Shown: in pieces, positions 52,346 through 63,275 of the stretch | Layout of the letters: every line of letters begins with the position of its first letter | Numbering within the stretch: the first letter of the stretch is position 1 | Assembly (NCBI GenBank): GCA_032164245.1 | Contig: JAVMKO010000005.1 | Span: forward strand, 40,948,133-41,012,132 | From: Sternotherus odoratus | Lineage: Eukaryota > Chordata > Testudines > Kinosternidae | Direction: 5' to 3' | DNA length: 64,000 bases | Position numbers and translations under genes: made by a program | Notes under the pieces: model-generated | What the model saw: the letters and a program-made list of their open reading frames with translations, nothing else | What the model was told of the DNA's origin: nothing | The model's database searches: none

Positions 52346-53109
52346 AGGGCATAGCATCTTTCATCCCACTGCTGGCTCAGTTCTGTCCCCCACTCCCACA
52401 AGCATCCCCATTGGTCTCAATGGGATTATTTGCCTCAGTGGAGTAAGAAAACCAGATTCTGTATGATCCTAGCACCATTGAAATACAGCTGCTTCTCGGC
52501 TTGGAGGTGGCAGCTAGAGATAGCGGGCCCTACCATTGGGGGGCCATTTTGGCTCTGGGCACAAAGACAGGCCCCTGCGGTGGCTATTTAGCATCCATGC
52601 AGAGCAGACAGGCTGAGTTGTGAAGGACCTTGTCCTAGGAGCATGCATGGAGCTCGGTAACGAGCGGCTGCATTTGTATGCAGCACAAGAATGGCAGGGA
52701 GCCCGCCAGAGAGCGGAGGGGTGCTGTGCGCCGGTCGTGGGGAGGCTGCGGGCGTTTCTCAAATGCCTTCGCAAAGAGCTGAGCACAGGTGTCTTGAATG
52801 CAGAGTGCTGCTCAGCCAGCCCTGGTTTCATTAGGAGAGGTTCTTCGAGCCAGTGCCCTGGAGCTCTCAGGCAACACGGACACATTCAAAAGACAAATAG
52901 TCTTTAATTAAAGGTAGGCATCAGCAGCTTGCTTCTACCTATGGAGTCTCTGTACTCGGCTCTTATGCCTTTGCCAGCGGGCTGCGGGTGGGGGATGGGG
53001 GGTTGCCTCAGGAAACAAAGGCTCAGATCAGGAAGGGGGCTACAGAAGGGTTTGCATTTGAGAGAGTGATATTCTGAGACTATCCCTGTTCCGTTCATCC
53101 CCTCTGGGG
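52346..53109. other. Unique non-coding sequence
   Basis: No gene recognised. Opposing open frames at 52514-52907 lack domains. Confidence 0.4.
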
Positions 53110-53190
53110 CACCTGGAATGGGCCACTGTCAGAAGACAGGATACTGAGCTAGATGGATCTTTGGTCTGACCCAGTATGACTATTCATATG
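53110..53190 (+). mobile_element. CR1 3'-end fragment, second subfamily, plus strand
   Basis: GGGCCACTGTCAGAAGACAG, GAGCTAGATGGATCTTTGG and TCTGACCCAGTATGACTATT match the CR1 3' UTR of the subfamily at 39571, here on the opposite strand. Confidence 0.9.
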
Positions 53191-53745
53191 TACCACTGGG
53201 ATGACTTAAGCATTGAGCTTTCGTTAACTGTCATCCGATTGGCCAATTCACTTTACTACAAAAAGAACCAGCTAAATTGCATGATTAAATACAGACCCTC
53301 CCTCTTGCTCCCAAGAAAAAAAAAACACCCTTGTTTTGGATGAAGGCTGCATGGTTAAAGTCACATAATATTAGGAAACTGCAAAAGTGAAGGCTCTGAC
53401 GGCAGTGCTAATTTGGCCACACGGCACATCGAGAATGTTCTGTGGTATCCCTTTAACAGCATAGTCAACAGGATACTAAGCTATACACATAACCAGGAAA
53501 ACCAGAATAGACACTAGCACCCACGTGTAACAGCAGAGTTAACGGCACTGTTGGAATCTTAATGTTTTGCATTTCTTGGGCCAGATTCCCAGCTGGTGTA
53601 GGTCAGAAAAATGGGGACTGTCTATAACCTCAGTGGAACCACACAACTATACACCAAGTAAAGATCTGGCCTCTTAACTTTTTGTGATCTTAATCTCCAA
53701 GCAATCTGTTGGCATTTTATTACCTTGTACCCTAAAAGGAAAAAA
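53191..53745. other. Unique sequence
   Basis: A palindromic repeat piece (CCAGATTCCCAGCTGGTGTA.. to ..CACCAAGTAAAGATCTGG) spans about 53582-53670. No gene. Confidence 0.4.
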
Positions 53746-53865
53746 TTGGAGCAAGAACTGTATTGTATGGGTCTACAGCACCTAGCACAAGGGGGTACTC
53801 CCTCCCCCCACCCCCACTCCACCCCGGTGATAGCACCTATGTGCTACTGCAATACAAAGAAGTTA
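53746..53865 (+). mobile_element. Old amniote interspersed repeat (TACAGCACCTAGCACAA family)
   Basis: GTCTACAGCACCTAGCACAA and GTGCTACTGCAATACAAAG are the two conserved blocks. A second copy lies at 63165-63275. Confidence 0.65.
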
Positions 53866-54134
53866 AGTGTTATTTGGCTTTTAGCACTTAAAACTCTTTG
53901 CTTCAGAGCTGTGATGCGTATAGACTCTGGCCTAATACATACTTAGTGGATGGGCATGTTACATAGACACATGGTGCAGCTGTGTCCCCAAATTAAGCGT
54001 CCATCATATGTCTAGGCTTCTGGCCTGATTCGCAGGAGTCCTGAGAACTAGCAAACCCTATTTATGTTAATGGCAGCTACTGAGCAACTTTCACGTAATC
54101 TGTCTGTCCATCCACCCCCATTTACCTGACCAAG
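53866..54134. other. Unique non-coding sequence
   Basis: Nothing recognised. Confidence 0.3.
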
Positions 54135-54690
54135 AAGGACGGGCCAGTGGTTGGGGCACTGGCTGCAACTCAGGAGACCCTGGGTCCATTCCCTGCTTTG
54201 GCACACACCTCCTGTGTAACCACAAGCACGGCACATAGGTCCCACAGCTTCAAGAGGTATTTGGGCACCTGACTCCTGTCAATTTCAGTGGGAGTTAGGC
54301 ACCTAAATACCTTTGAGCCTCTGGTTCTTATGCTGGGACTGTTTGAAGTGAGCTTCCCAGCTCAGGTTGATCGACTCCTGCTAGCAGGGCTTGCGCTAGC
54401 GCTCTAAAAGAATAGCTGGATAGACAATGCCCCGGCACCTCTAGACTTGGCAATTCATAGCCCCGGCACCTCTGGGGCTTGCTGCATAAGTTATGAAGGT
54501 AAAAAAAAATGGCCTGAGCCCCAGCATCTCTTTCATTGCAAATTAAGCTCTGTGTGTAGACATCCCCTAACTCTCTCTGCACATCAGTTTCCCGTCTGCG
54601 AAACAGCACTGCCTTACCTCCAAAAGGACTGTGAGGAGATATATGTAAAGGATTTTGAGGTGCTCTAGTGAAGGAAGATAATATGTACCT
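54135..54690 (+). mobile_element. MIR-type CORE-SINE split by later repeats
   Basis: The MIR head (GGCCAGTGGTTGGGGCACTG, ACTCAGGAGACCCTGGGTCC) lies at 54135-54235. Its tail (TGCACATCAGTTTCCCGTCT, GACTGTGAGGAGATATATG, AGGATTTTGAGGTGCTC) lies at about 54556-54690. The sequence between is a palindromic GGCACCTGACTCC/GGAGTTAGGCACC piece (about 54265-54312) and a reversed copy of the 44584 MITE. Both halves are in plus order, so this was once a single copy. Confidence 0.7.
54398..54553 (-). mobile_element. hAT-like MITE, second copy of the 44584 family
   Basis: CCCCGGCACCTCTGGGGCTT, ATAAGTTATGAAGGTAAAAA and TCTTTCATTGCAAATTAAGC reproduce, in reverse, the block order of the element at 44584. The far terminus near 54398 is not clear. 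Confidence 0.7.
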
Positions 54691-56744
54691 AAAGAGATAA
54701 ACATTTATCATGAAATTGGAAAAAAAAAAATAACCCACCAAAAACCCCTCAGATCCTGAGCATTTTACCTTTACTTTCAAATTTGTAAAAAAACAAAACA
54801 AAAACCCCACACCTCAAAACCAACCTGCAAACTGTCGTGAGGTTTTAACTCACAGTTAGACTCATTGGATCTAATTGAAGATTGGTCTTTTCTTTTTAAA
54901 GCCAACCCCCTGAAACGTTTGAAAATTTGAAACTTCCTTTCGTCGATCGACTTTCGCATCCAAACAGGAACAAATTTAGAAGTTTGGCAGGTTTTCCTGA
55001 GCAAAACCACTTTTAGTGAAATTTTCACAACATGGCGGCATGTTAGGGCTAAGACATGGCAAGTGAGTTTGAGCGAGCGGGTGAAAAAAAAAGAAATCTG
55101 AGTTTCCTTGCAAACCCTAACAACTGTTGTGTTTTCGTTAGCTAAACATACGCTGGTGCCATGACTCAGGAGTTAAGTAACTGCTATAAATACAACTAGC
55201 ATAGCCACATGCTAAAGGGAGATCGAGAGTAGAGGAAGATGGGCAAAATGCCCCCAATCAAAAGTGATGCCAAGGCAGCTGTGCCAGTCTGATAGGCCCA
55301 CAATTGTAGCTGGGTTATCTGATTTCACGCAGAGAAAAGCTCCAGGATTTTGAGGTCATTATTAGACTTTGCTTTCCTGACTCTCATTTACACACACGTA
55401 CGAAGATAAGCAGCATGTAATTTATTTTCAATTTGATTAATTTAAGGGCTTCTGAGAAAGAGACCATCTAACGGCAGACGGAGCGTAGGCAGGTGTTACA
55501 GAAACTTCCCCCGCATAGCTATGCTAATGCACCTTGTTCCTGAGGCTCCAGCACCTCCTGCTGAGCAAAGCAACTGCCAGTCAGGCCAGATTCTGTTGTA
55601 GGTTTAGAAAGCAGATAACCATCCACTGAGATTCAGCGTGAGACCCCAGAACTCATTCTGCTTCTGTCCTAGAACTGGTTTCACCTCACGTCTATAGAGC
55701 TTAAGATTAATCCACCAAACACCTACATGGAATTACTTTTAAACCTGTCTCCCTCGCGCACATGTGAGGGGCTCCAATGGGCAGAGATCCCAATGCTACT
55801 TTAAGAAGAGTCACAGACTTCTGACCAGGGGAGTAACCACAACCCATAGTTAGGGTGGGTATTTCCCTAGACGTGCCTTTACTTCACTCTGAGGACCACA
55901 GGATGGTTATATTTCCCAGGATCATTCCAAGTCTGCAAAGTCTCTCAAAAGGGATGATAACCAACTCACCATTGGCTTCACTATTGCTCCCAGAGGCACC
56001 ATCTCCAAAGATGGACATCTGGCTGGGACAGAAGCCACAGGTCAGCACAAAAACAAGGCTCTTCTGGGCATGCTCCATGAATATCAATAGCTTGTTATAT
56101 CCCAGCTATTAAGTGCTTTCAAGAGAGGACACATAGTCACACTGATTTGCGCCAGCTGTGGGTCTGGCCCATTCAGTCCCTTTCATGTGTGCTAGTTAGA
56201 AACTTGGAGCTAACTGAGGGAAAGATCAGGACAGCAAGTTTGAAAGCATGCAGTCTCCATTAGGAATACAGAAGAAACACAAGCTACTGGGTCCTCTACA
56301 TTGGTTATAAAATAGGAGCAAGATCCTGTTAGCCAGCCTTTTGGGGCTGAATCCTCCAAGGTAGAGCTCAACAGCTTGGGGTGGAAATCCTTGCTTAGGA
56401 GACCTGGGTGAAGATCTCTAGAAAACTTGAGGGAAGTCCTGTTGAAGAAAACTGAGAGTTGGCCAGTCTTGACTTCAGGGGTCTGATAGTACCTTTGAAA
56501 AATGTCAGCGTGGCCTATATTGGAGCACCACCCGTTTTTTCCAAGACTCATATCCCAAAGTATTGTAAGAAATGTCTCAGGCCATCAGAACAGCTGCTGG
56601 TCAAACAGGGTAACAAAAACAAGCTCTGCAGTTCTTGTTATAAACTATTGTTATGCACCACTACACTGTTTGCTTGGAAAAGCTGTGACACAGGTGAGTG
56701 ATTAGGATAATTAAAGAGGATATGAACAGAGAGGTTTGAGGTGG
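54691..56744. other. Unique and old-repeat sequence, no gene
   Basis: A-rich sequence at 54720-55020 may be an old interspersed repeat. 55385-55500, with GTAATTTATTTTCAATTTGA and TTAATTTAAGGGC, is a repeat-free AT-rich block. Open frames up to 113 codons have no domain. Confidence 0.4.
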
Positions 56745-57190
56745 AGGATGGTCTAGTAGTGGTTAGGGCACTAAGTCTGGGTCTACCTCAGTCTCCCTGT
56801 GTTGACTTGGGCAAGTTACTTAGGGTATGTCCGAGCGGTGTACTCTTGAGTTAGTCAACTTGCATTAGCTAACATGAGTTAAAATAGCAGTGGAGACCCA
56901 CCAACTCAAGTTCAACCATAGGCGCCAACTGGAGCTAAAAAGCCAAGTTGCTGTGTCTTCACTGCTATTTTAACCCAAGCTAAGAACCTACTTTTTTTGC
57001 CATGTAGACAAATCCTTTCATCCAAATCCTCATAGCTATTGAAGTGCCTTATTGAAGTCTAATACCTCTAACTACCTTTGAAGAACTTGGTCTGTAAGAT
57101 GGAGAGGATCACACACTTTCCTGCCTCGTAGAGATGTCCTGAGGCTAAAGACATTACAAGTCATGAGGCACTCGGATACCATGGTAACAG
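56745..57190 (+). mobile_element. MIR-type CORE-SINE split by a MITE
   Basis: GTCTAGTAGTGGTTAGGGCA.. to ..ACTTGGGCAAGTTACTTA (56750-56822) is the MIR first half. TCTGTAAGATGGAGAGGATC.. and ..GTAGAGATGTCCTGAGGC (about 57090-57145) is the second half. A terminal-inverted-repeat element occupies the gap. Confidence 0.75.
56823..57016. mobile_element. MITE nested in the MIR copy (GGGTATGTC termini)
   Basis: GGGTATGTCCGAGCGGTGTA at the left and CATGTAGACAAATCC at the right are a decayed inverted pair. TTA precedes the left end (56820-56822) and TTT follows the right. The interior has inverted halves: GTTAAAATAGCAGTGGAGAC against TCTTCACTGCTATTTTAACC. No coding capacity. Confidence 0.75.
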
Positions 57191-57291
57191 GGGCCGTCTA
57201 AGTACCTAATGGAATGGATAATGGAATGACATGGGAAAGATTGGCTCACTCTCAGAGGAAATTTCCCAGTGATTAAATGTATTAGGTCTTT
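57191..57291. other. Short unique stretch
   Basis: Nothing recognised. Confidence 0.3.
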
Positions 57292-57294
57292 TCT

Positions 57295-57481
57295 ACATGG
57301 GGGAAGTTGACCAGTGTAACTATAGCAGAATAGCTTTTCTAGTATAATTCCTCCTTGTGGGCACTCGATTCTGGAGTCCTGTCACTTCACTAGAGAGTGC
57401 CCATGGGGAGTTGGAACATCTATAGCAGAACAGTTATGTTGCTATAGTTATGCTAATCATGTTTCCTACCTGGACACACCC
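57295..57481. mobile_element. Harbinger-like MITE with TTA target duplication
   Basis: GGTCTTTTCTACATGGGGG at the left pairs loosely with CCTACCTGGACACACCC at the right, and TTA flanks both sides (57292-57294 and 57482-57484). The interior holds GTAACTATAGCAGAATAGC and its inverted partner GTTGCTATAGTTATGC. 187 bp, non-coding. Confidence 0.8.
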
Positions 57482-57484
57482 TTA

Positions 57485-58214
57485 GACTGTGGAGTAATCA
57501 TTCAGGGAAACTGGCAGATGCTCCCATCGCTAGCTGGAAAACACACTATGCAATATCCTGATGGGAACCATCCTGTATTGCCCATTGGAGTGGGCAATGT
57601 GACCTAATAGGTCATCTCTTTTGATTCTCAGATATGTGGTCCAGCAGAGATCATCTGTATTAGGCCCCAGTTCTGCAAAGAGATAGGAACAGTCCCACTC
57701 GGAGGAGCTGCGCCATTTTGCTGGCCAGGGTGGAAAATGTTTTTGGTCCCCGTTCCAAGCACTCCCTCCTCCCCCAGCAACCAGCCATCAGAGCAAAGAC
57801 AGGTCAGCCAATCACAGTGGAGCTGACAAAGCCAAGCAGCACAGCAGTACAATTCCCTCTGGGAGTTAGCACCCAGGGCCACTACCTTGCTTGCCCACCC
57901 TAGAGCCAGCCTTGCCCATTAGTTTCAAAATTAAGCTCATGCATAAAAGTCTTCACAGGACTGGGGCTAAGGCCAATCCAAAGTAATGGAAGCAGCATAA
58001 GAAATATGGGGTTATATTCCCAGCACTCACAATGGAACATGGGGACATGCTTCTGGAGTTCATTTTCCCCTCCACTTTTCATAATCCTTTCGTCCAAACT
58101 GGACAGTAAGTTAAACTGTTTCCTACCCATTTTGCAACTCACCTCACCCCACCCCCAGTTAAACACTCAAATTAACCAGACTATTGGCTACTTATTTGTC
58201 TAACATCCCACCAC
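57485..58214. other. Unique non-coding sequence
   Basis: No gene or clear repeat recognised. Confidence 0.4.
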
Positions 58215-58338
58215 CACCAATGGTTATACCTGTGGATTAGCAGTCAGGAGACTTGGGTTCTGTTCCCAACTTCATCTACAGCCTTGGACAAGTAATAAGA
58301 TTTCCATCCCTCAGTTTCCCCCTCTTCATAATTATCTA
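58215..58338 (+). mobile_element. MIR-type CORE-SINE fragment
   Basis: GATTAGCAGTCAGGAGACTT, GGTTCTGTTCCCAACTTCAT and CCATCCCTCAGTTTCCCC follow plus-strand MIR order. The fold-back element begins directly after it. Confidence 0.8.
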
Positions 58339-58624
58339 TATACTAGCATAAGTGCCCGGCGCTGCTCGGGTCAGTCGGAGGTGGGGAGATGGCAGACAGC
58401 TGACACCCCCTGACCAAAGCCAACACCCACCCCTCACCCACCCCGACACCTTCCCACCCCCGAAACCCGAAACCCCCACCTCACCCCCCGACCGAATCCG
58501 ACACCCCCACCTCACTTACCGTCCCACCAAACCCAACTGGGATCCGTCGCAGGGGAGGAGGGGGCCCAGAGCCGAGGGATTCCGGGGACCTTCGCAGGTG
58601 GGGGGGGCACAGGGCTGATGTAGT

Positions 58625-58742
58625 CCGGGGTTCCGTTGGGGAGGTGGGAGGGGCAGAGAACTGAGGGATCTCCGGGGTTCCGTTGGGGAGGTGGGAGGGG
58701 CAGAGAACTGAGGGATCTCCGGGGTTCCGTTGGAGGAGGGAG
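58625..58742 (+). repeat. 47-bp tandem repeat in the left arm
   Basis: CCGGGGTTCCGTTGG starts at 58625, 58672 and 58719, an exact 47-bp step, and the first two units are almost identical. It is the left-arm counterpart of the tandem array at 59275. Confidence 0.9.
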
Positions 58743-58971
58743 GGGTGAGCTGAGCGAGTGAGGTGTCTGTTGGAGGGGGGTATTATGACATCATCACCAC
58801 CTAACTGCCCAGTTGATGTGATTGGCCCTGAAAGACTTTCACCCCTGGGGGGCGTCAGAGGTGAGATCCGAAAATTTTTCGACCCTTACCAGCATCTAGA
58901 CCCCAAGACCCCTCACTGTACCAAAATTCAAGTCTCTGGCTCAAACGGTGCGGGAGGACTTCGCAGTCATA

Positions 58972-59010
58972 CGTACATACATACATACATACATACACAC
59001 ATACATACAC
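58972..59010 (+). repeat. (ATAC)n microsatellite in the left arm
   Basis: About nine ATAC units, some interrupted by ACAC. The right arm has only a short ATGTACG remnant, so the expansion happened after the fold-back formed or on one arm only. Confidence 0.92.
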
Positions 59011-59274
59011 CACTTGACTTTTATATATATAGATATAAAAGTCAAATGGTGTATGCGTGTATGTACGTTCCCTTACTCCTTCCACACCATTTGAGCTAGA
59101 GACTTGAAATTTGGTACAGTTATAGGCTTTAGGATCCTAATCAGGGTAAGAATTGAAAATTTTTCAAATCTCACCTCTGACGCCCCCTAGGGGTTAAATT
59201 CTTTAAAGCCTATTCACATCAGCTGGGCAGCTGCTGTTCTCTGTGACATAGTTATGATATAATAATACCCCCCT

Positions 59275-59452
59275 CCAACGGACCCCGCACTCACTCAGCT
59301 CTCTCCCCCCCTCCAACGGCCCCCCCACTCGCTCAGCTCTCTCCCCCCTCCCAGGGACTCCGCACTCGCTCAGCTCTCACCCCACCCCAACGGCCCCCCC
59401 ACTCGCTCAGCTCTCTCCCCCCTCCAACGGCCCTCCCACTCGCTCAGCTCTC
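59275..59452 (-). repeat. ~44-bp tandem repeat in the right arm
   Basis: CACTC(G/A)CTCAGCTCTC occurs at about 59289, 59329, 59363, 59400 and 59438, separated by CCCCCTCCAACGGCCC-type spacers. Reverse-complemented, it aligns with the left-arm array, so both arms carry the same expanded unit. Confidence 0.85.
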
Positions 59453-59489
59453 TGTGCTGCCAGACAATCCCAGACCAGCTAATGTTGTG

Positions 59490-59690
59490 GGGAGTGTTGT
59501 CTGAAGGATAGAGCAGTGGGCTGGCACTCAGGAGACCTGGTCCTAGCTCCGCCAGTAGCCTGCTGGGTAAACTTGAACCAGTCACTTCCCCTCCCTGTGA
59601 CTCAGGGATAAGGATTCTCACCTCCTTTGAAAAGTGCTTTGAGATCTATAGAGGACAAGTGCTAGATAAGACCTCGGTATGATTCCTGCT
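59490..59690 (+). mobile_element. MIR-type CORE-SINE, near complete
   Basis: GGATAGAGCAGTGGGCTGGC, ACTCAGGAGACCTGGTCCTA, TTGAACCAGTCACTTCCCCT, TGTGACTCAGGGATAAGG and AAAGTGCTTTGAGATCTAT lie in head-to-tail order on the plus strand. It abuts the fold-back element. Confidence 0.82.
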
Positions 59691-61260
59691 AGGATTTGAG
59701 AGCTCCTTTGCATTGGCATCACCCCACAGTTCAACAGGTAGCTTTCCAGTCATACTGTGGTGCTTAATGTTTGCGCAGTCCTCAGCTGTAGAAGTATTTC
59801 TCCCCTGTGTCTCAGGCCTCCTCCCCTTAACAATATGGCAGGTGGGGGACTTGTGATAGGCCTTAATGTGTGTTTAGAAATGGTCTCCCTTAGGTCACAC
59901 AGGGCCTTGAGCATCTTTGGGCCAGGACACACAGGGAACCCCACAGAGAAGGCACGGTAGGAGAGCAATGTATTAATGATTCTTTTATTACATAGTCACT
60001 GCTGGGAGGAATGAGCCTTCGGCATGCTGTATTAGGTAGGGCAGGACTTTGGTTTCTGGGGGTGCTATCTGGTAAGGCATTCTGGGAACTCTGCCATCAG
60101 AGCAGGGGCCTATCTGGGACAGAAGCCTGGAAGTGGACTGAGCCAGAGCGTTGTGGGTAAAGGAAGCAAGGCACGAGGGTTGCTGCAAGATTCTAAGGGG
60201 TTGATTAGCAGGGACCCTTGAAGAAGTTGGGCTCCAGCGGGGAGCAGAGCAAAAGGCAGCATTGCCAGTTCTTCCAACACTTTGACTCTCTTAAAGACCG
60301 AACTCCTGGAGTCATGGGACTACAGGAGATTTTCTTTCATTTTTTTTTAATTAAGGGAAGATTGAAGACCTCATGACTGCAAAGGAAAGCTGGGAAATGT
60401 GACTCCTAATGGCTCAAAAAGAGCCTAATGTCTATCATTAAAAACACCCCTCACATGGTTTTGAAGCCATTTTTGATTTGGGGGCCTGACTGATGATTTT
60501 TGTACACTTGGGGTTGGTGATGCCATGGATCTGTCTGGGGCAGCAGGCTCAGCCAGAGCAGATTGAGACTGGATTATTTGGTTGAAGCAGCTGGGTCTAG
60601 GGGCAGGCTCATGCCTGTGATATATGCAGCACCATGGCCACTGCGAAAGTGTGTTATGGGGCTGGGCTCCCTTTGCTGGCTGGCTCTATGGCAACCGAAC
60701 AAAAGCAGCGTAGAGCATTTGAATGAAGAGTGGCAACCATTGTCTTGGCCTCATTTGTTTTTATGCCAACTCATTAATTTTAAAGAGCTAATTAGGATTC
60801 AATAGACCGTCTTCACCAGATCATGTTCCTTGTAAGTTAGTGGATATCTGGGGCCTCCAGAAGAGTCCTGTTCAGCGCTGTAGCCCCTGAAAATCCCAAA
60901 CTAGGACTGCATCTTCTTCCTTCAATTCCCAGTTAATCCTCTAGTTTCCCTCCTCTAGAAGCCCAGCAGCTAGGAAATGCCATTTCATTCTCCAGGGAGA
61001 GCCTTCTCTTATTACAGGTTATTAACAAAATGGGAGCAGCAAGAACAGGGGGATGAAGATGTGGGAGGCATACAACTCCAAGGCAAGAACTGCTGATATG
61101 AGCCAAAATTGTCCTAGAGGGAGAGGGGAAGGGGTGCTCTGGCCAGAATATTATAGCTGTGTTGGGTGAAAACAGATGATTGGGCGCCCTGGAGCCACCC
61201 TCTAGCACATTGTTAACTCAAGAAGGAGCAACTCAACTCATTCTAGGAGTAACACCATAG
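59691..61260. other. Unique sequence with a candidate conserved block
   Basis: 60675-60835 is repeat-free and AT-rich with GGCAACCGAACAAAAGC, CATTTGTTTTTATGCC and CATTAATTTTAAAGAGCTAA, which is enhancer-like composition. No gene recognised. Confidence 0.4.
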
Positions 61261-61267
61261 TGTAGAG

Positions 61268-61855
61268 CAGGGGTGGGCAAACTATGGCCCGAGGGCCACA
61301 TTTGGCCCATGGAACTGTCCTGCCCAGCCCCATAGCTCCTGACCAGGGAGGCTAGCCCTCAGCCCGTCCGTTCCCCCCCCCCTCGCCCCCCCGCAGCCAG
61401 GCTGCCGCACAGGTATCGCTGGGGCGGGGGGGGGGGGGGGGAGGAAAGAGAGGGGGCAGGGCTGTGCGCTCCTTTGGGGCAGCACGGCAACATATCTGGC
61501 TCTGACTGGGCCGCACAGCTACAAGACACACTGCTCCGAGCAGCATTGTAAGGGGGCTGGGGGGGGGGGGTTGAATAAGGGCAGGGAGTCCTGTGGCAGT
61601 AGCCAGGTAGGGTTGGGGTGGGTTCCCAGGGGGATGGTTAGGGGCAAGGGTCTCAGGAGGGGCAGGTCAGTGGATGAGGAGCAGAGGGGGTGGGGGGGGG
61701 TTGGATGGGCCAGGGATTCTGAGGAGGCAGTCAGGGAGCAGGAAGTGGGAGGAGGTAGATATGTGGGAGGGGCCAGGCTGTTTGGGGCAGTACAGCCTTT
61801 CCTACCTGGCCCTCCATACAATTTTGCAACCCCCAAAAAAGTTTGCCAATCCCAG
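61268..61855 (-). mobile_element. hAT element (CAGGGGTGGGCAAAC family)
   Basis: CAGGGGTGGGCAAACTATGG at the left and AAGTTTGCCAATCCCAG at the right are the terminal inverted pair, the right one mutated. The flanks GTGTAGAG and GTATAGCG agree at 6 of 8 positions if the terminal G is shared. The interior is G-rich on the plus strand, with a G-run of about 14 (61427-61441), and matches 38271-38820 in reverse. Open frames up to 106 codons are compositional. Confidence 0.85.
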
Positions 61856-62105
61856 TATAGCGTATTGCTCCATCACTTAATACAGCACTGAATCCTGGTT
61901 GCCAAGTCTTGTTTTATGCAATTTCCCCTAATCAATGGCATTTCTAAATGCCATTAATTTAATCGGCTTTCAAAACTGACTAATCCTAGTGATTTCCCAA
62001 ATGCAAGATCTTCAGTAAAATGGAGAGATAATTCGAGCATACCACAGCCAGATGTCTATGAAACACTAACCCATAAAAACACTGAGGAGATGCATCTAAA
62101 GAAGT
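61856..62105. other. Unique stretch
   Basis: Nothing recognised. Confidence 0.3.
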
Positions 62106-62230
62106 GTGTGTGTGGGGGGGGGGGGTGAACCACAAAAGCTTATGCCCAAATAAATCTGTTAGTCTTTAAGGTGCCACCAGACTCCTTGTTGTTTCTGTGG
62201 ACACAGACTAACATGGCTACCCCCTGATAC
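62106..62230 (+). mobile_element. SINE/LINE 3' tail (AAAGCTTATGC family), second subfamily
   Basis: CACAAAAGCTTATGCCCAAA, AATCTGTTAGTCTTTAAGG, TGCCACCAGACTCCTTGTTG and GACTAACATGGCTACCCCC are ordered tail blocks. A G-run (about 62117-62126) precedes it. Related to 19356 but with a different 3' part. Confidence 0.88.
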
Positions 62231-63085
62231 TAACCCATGAGCATTCCCCAAATTAGAAACAGCTCTAGATTATATTCACTCACCGGACACAGGCCAGACC
62301 GCCCTTATTTCAGTGACACCTCAAATTCCAAAACAAATTGTTGGAGAAAGGTGTACTCTAGTTCCAGAAACATTACTCCTCCTCCTCAGAAATTCTGGCT
62401 CAGATAAGCAAAGACTGATGGTACATTCACCTCTACACCACCATGTCAGCACAAGATGAAAGTCTATTTCTAGGACTCAGTAGGATGCCTTAAGACAAGA
62501 GCAGTTACCAAGGAATGTTGCTGGCCTTAAGTGCAGTTATTTTATATAAACCACAAATAAATTCCCTGTAGCTACCTGAAGAAGGCTGTCCAGTTCCTAA
62601 GAGATAACATTTCCATCCTTTTGCTTCATAGAGGGGCTGTGGACTAACTCTCCAGCAGATACAATACCAATCCTGCTTCTGTCCTTGGAGTCTATGAAAC
62701 CATTCCCAGAGGCGAGGGAACAGACTAAATCCTATTACTCCCTAGAGAGACTGTTGCAGAGATTCCTAACGTTACAGAATAAATCCTATTATCTCTCTAA
62801 AGAGATTGTGCAGCAACTCCCTGGAGACAGTATATCCTATTGTTCCCTATATTTTGTGTAAATGCATTCCCAGGGAATGCAATGTATAGCTTATTGCTTT
62901 CTGGGAACAGCATGGACTTATGCCCAGAAGTATGCATCTTTGTCAGAGAGACTGCAGGTTAATTCCCGCACTGTACAGATGTACTATTGCCCACACAGAC
63001 TGTGAGGTAACTCACAGGCCTGGCCAATCACAATTTTAAGATGTGCAAGATGGTACATTGTAGCTTCAGTTTCTCACACACAGTC
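62231..63085. other. Unique non-coding sequence
   Basis: Imperfect AATCCTATTA(C/T)T(C/A)..GAGA phrases recur at about 62725, 62773 and 62825, hinting at a decayed tandem repeat of about 50 bp. No gene. Confidence 0.4.
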
Positions 63086-63160
63086 AGAGAGAAAGGATGG
63101 TCTTGTGGTTAAACCTCTGGTCCAAGACTTTGAGCAGTGGGGATAATACCATGTCTATTT
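63086..63160 (+). mobile_element. Probable MIR-type CORE-SINE fragment
   Basis: GGATGGTCTTGTGGTTAAAC and CTCTGGTCCAAGACTTTGAG resemble the MIR head. The rest is missing. Confidence 0.45.
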
Positions 63161-63164
63161 GACT

Positions 63165-63275
63165 AGGCTCTTTGAGGCAGTATCGGTCCATTATGAATTT
63201 GTCCAGCACCTACCACAATGAACCCCTGATCTTGGATGTGGCCTCTGGGTATCACCAGAACACAAATACTAAGGA
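63165..63275 (+). mobile_element. Old amniote interspersed repeat (CCAGCACCTACCACAATG family)
   Basis: TTTGTCCAGCACCTACCACA and CACCAGAACACAAATACTAA are diverged blocks of the repeat at 53746. Confidence 0.55.

Larger units (their letters stand above)
58340..59455. mobile_element. Fold-back element: two inverted copies of an unassigned repeat
   Basis: The left end TATACTAGCATAAGTGCCCG leads through C-rich then G-rich sequence. From about 58745 the sequence GTTGGAGGGGGGTATTAT.. to ..CTTGACTTTTATAT (59026) is mirrored as the reverse complement from 59033 (ATATAAAAGTCAA..) to about 59290 (..AATACCCCCCTCCAAC). Shared blocks include GGCGTCAGAGGTGAGATC / TCTCACCTCTGACGCCCCC and AATTCAAGTCTCTGGCTCAAACGG-type / TTTGAGCTAGAGACTTGAAA. 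The arms are visibly diverged. I do not know the family: no ORF, LTR or TSD is evident. Confidence 0.82.

Noticed and set aside
58972..59010. CRISPR-like or other spaced array
   Set aside because: It is a plain (ATAC)n microsatellite in eukaryotic DNA.
59500..59580. tRNA gene from an A/B-box-like head
   Set aside because: The sequence continues into a MIR core and tail; it is a SINE, and no cloverleaf can be drawn.
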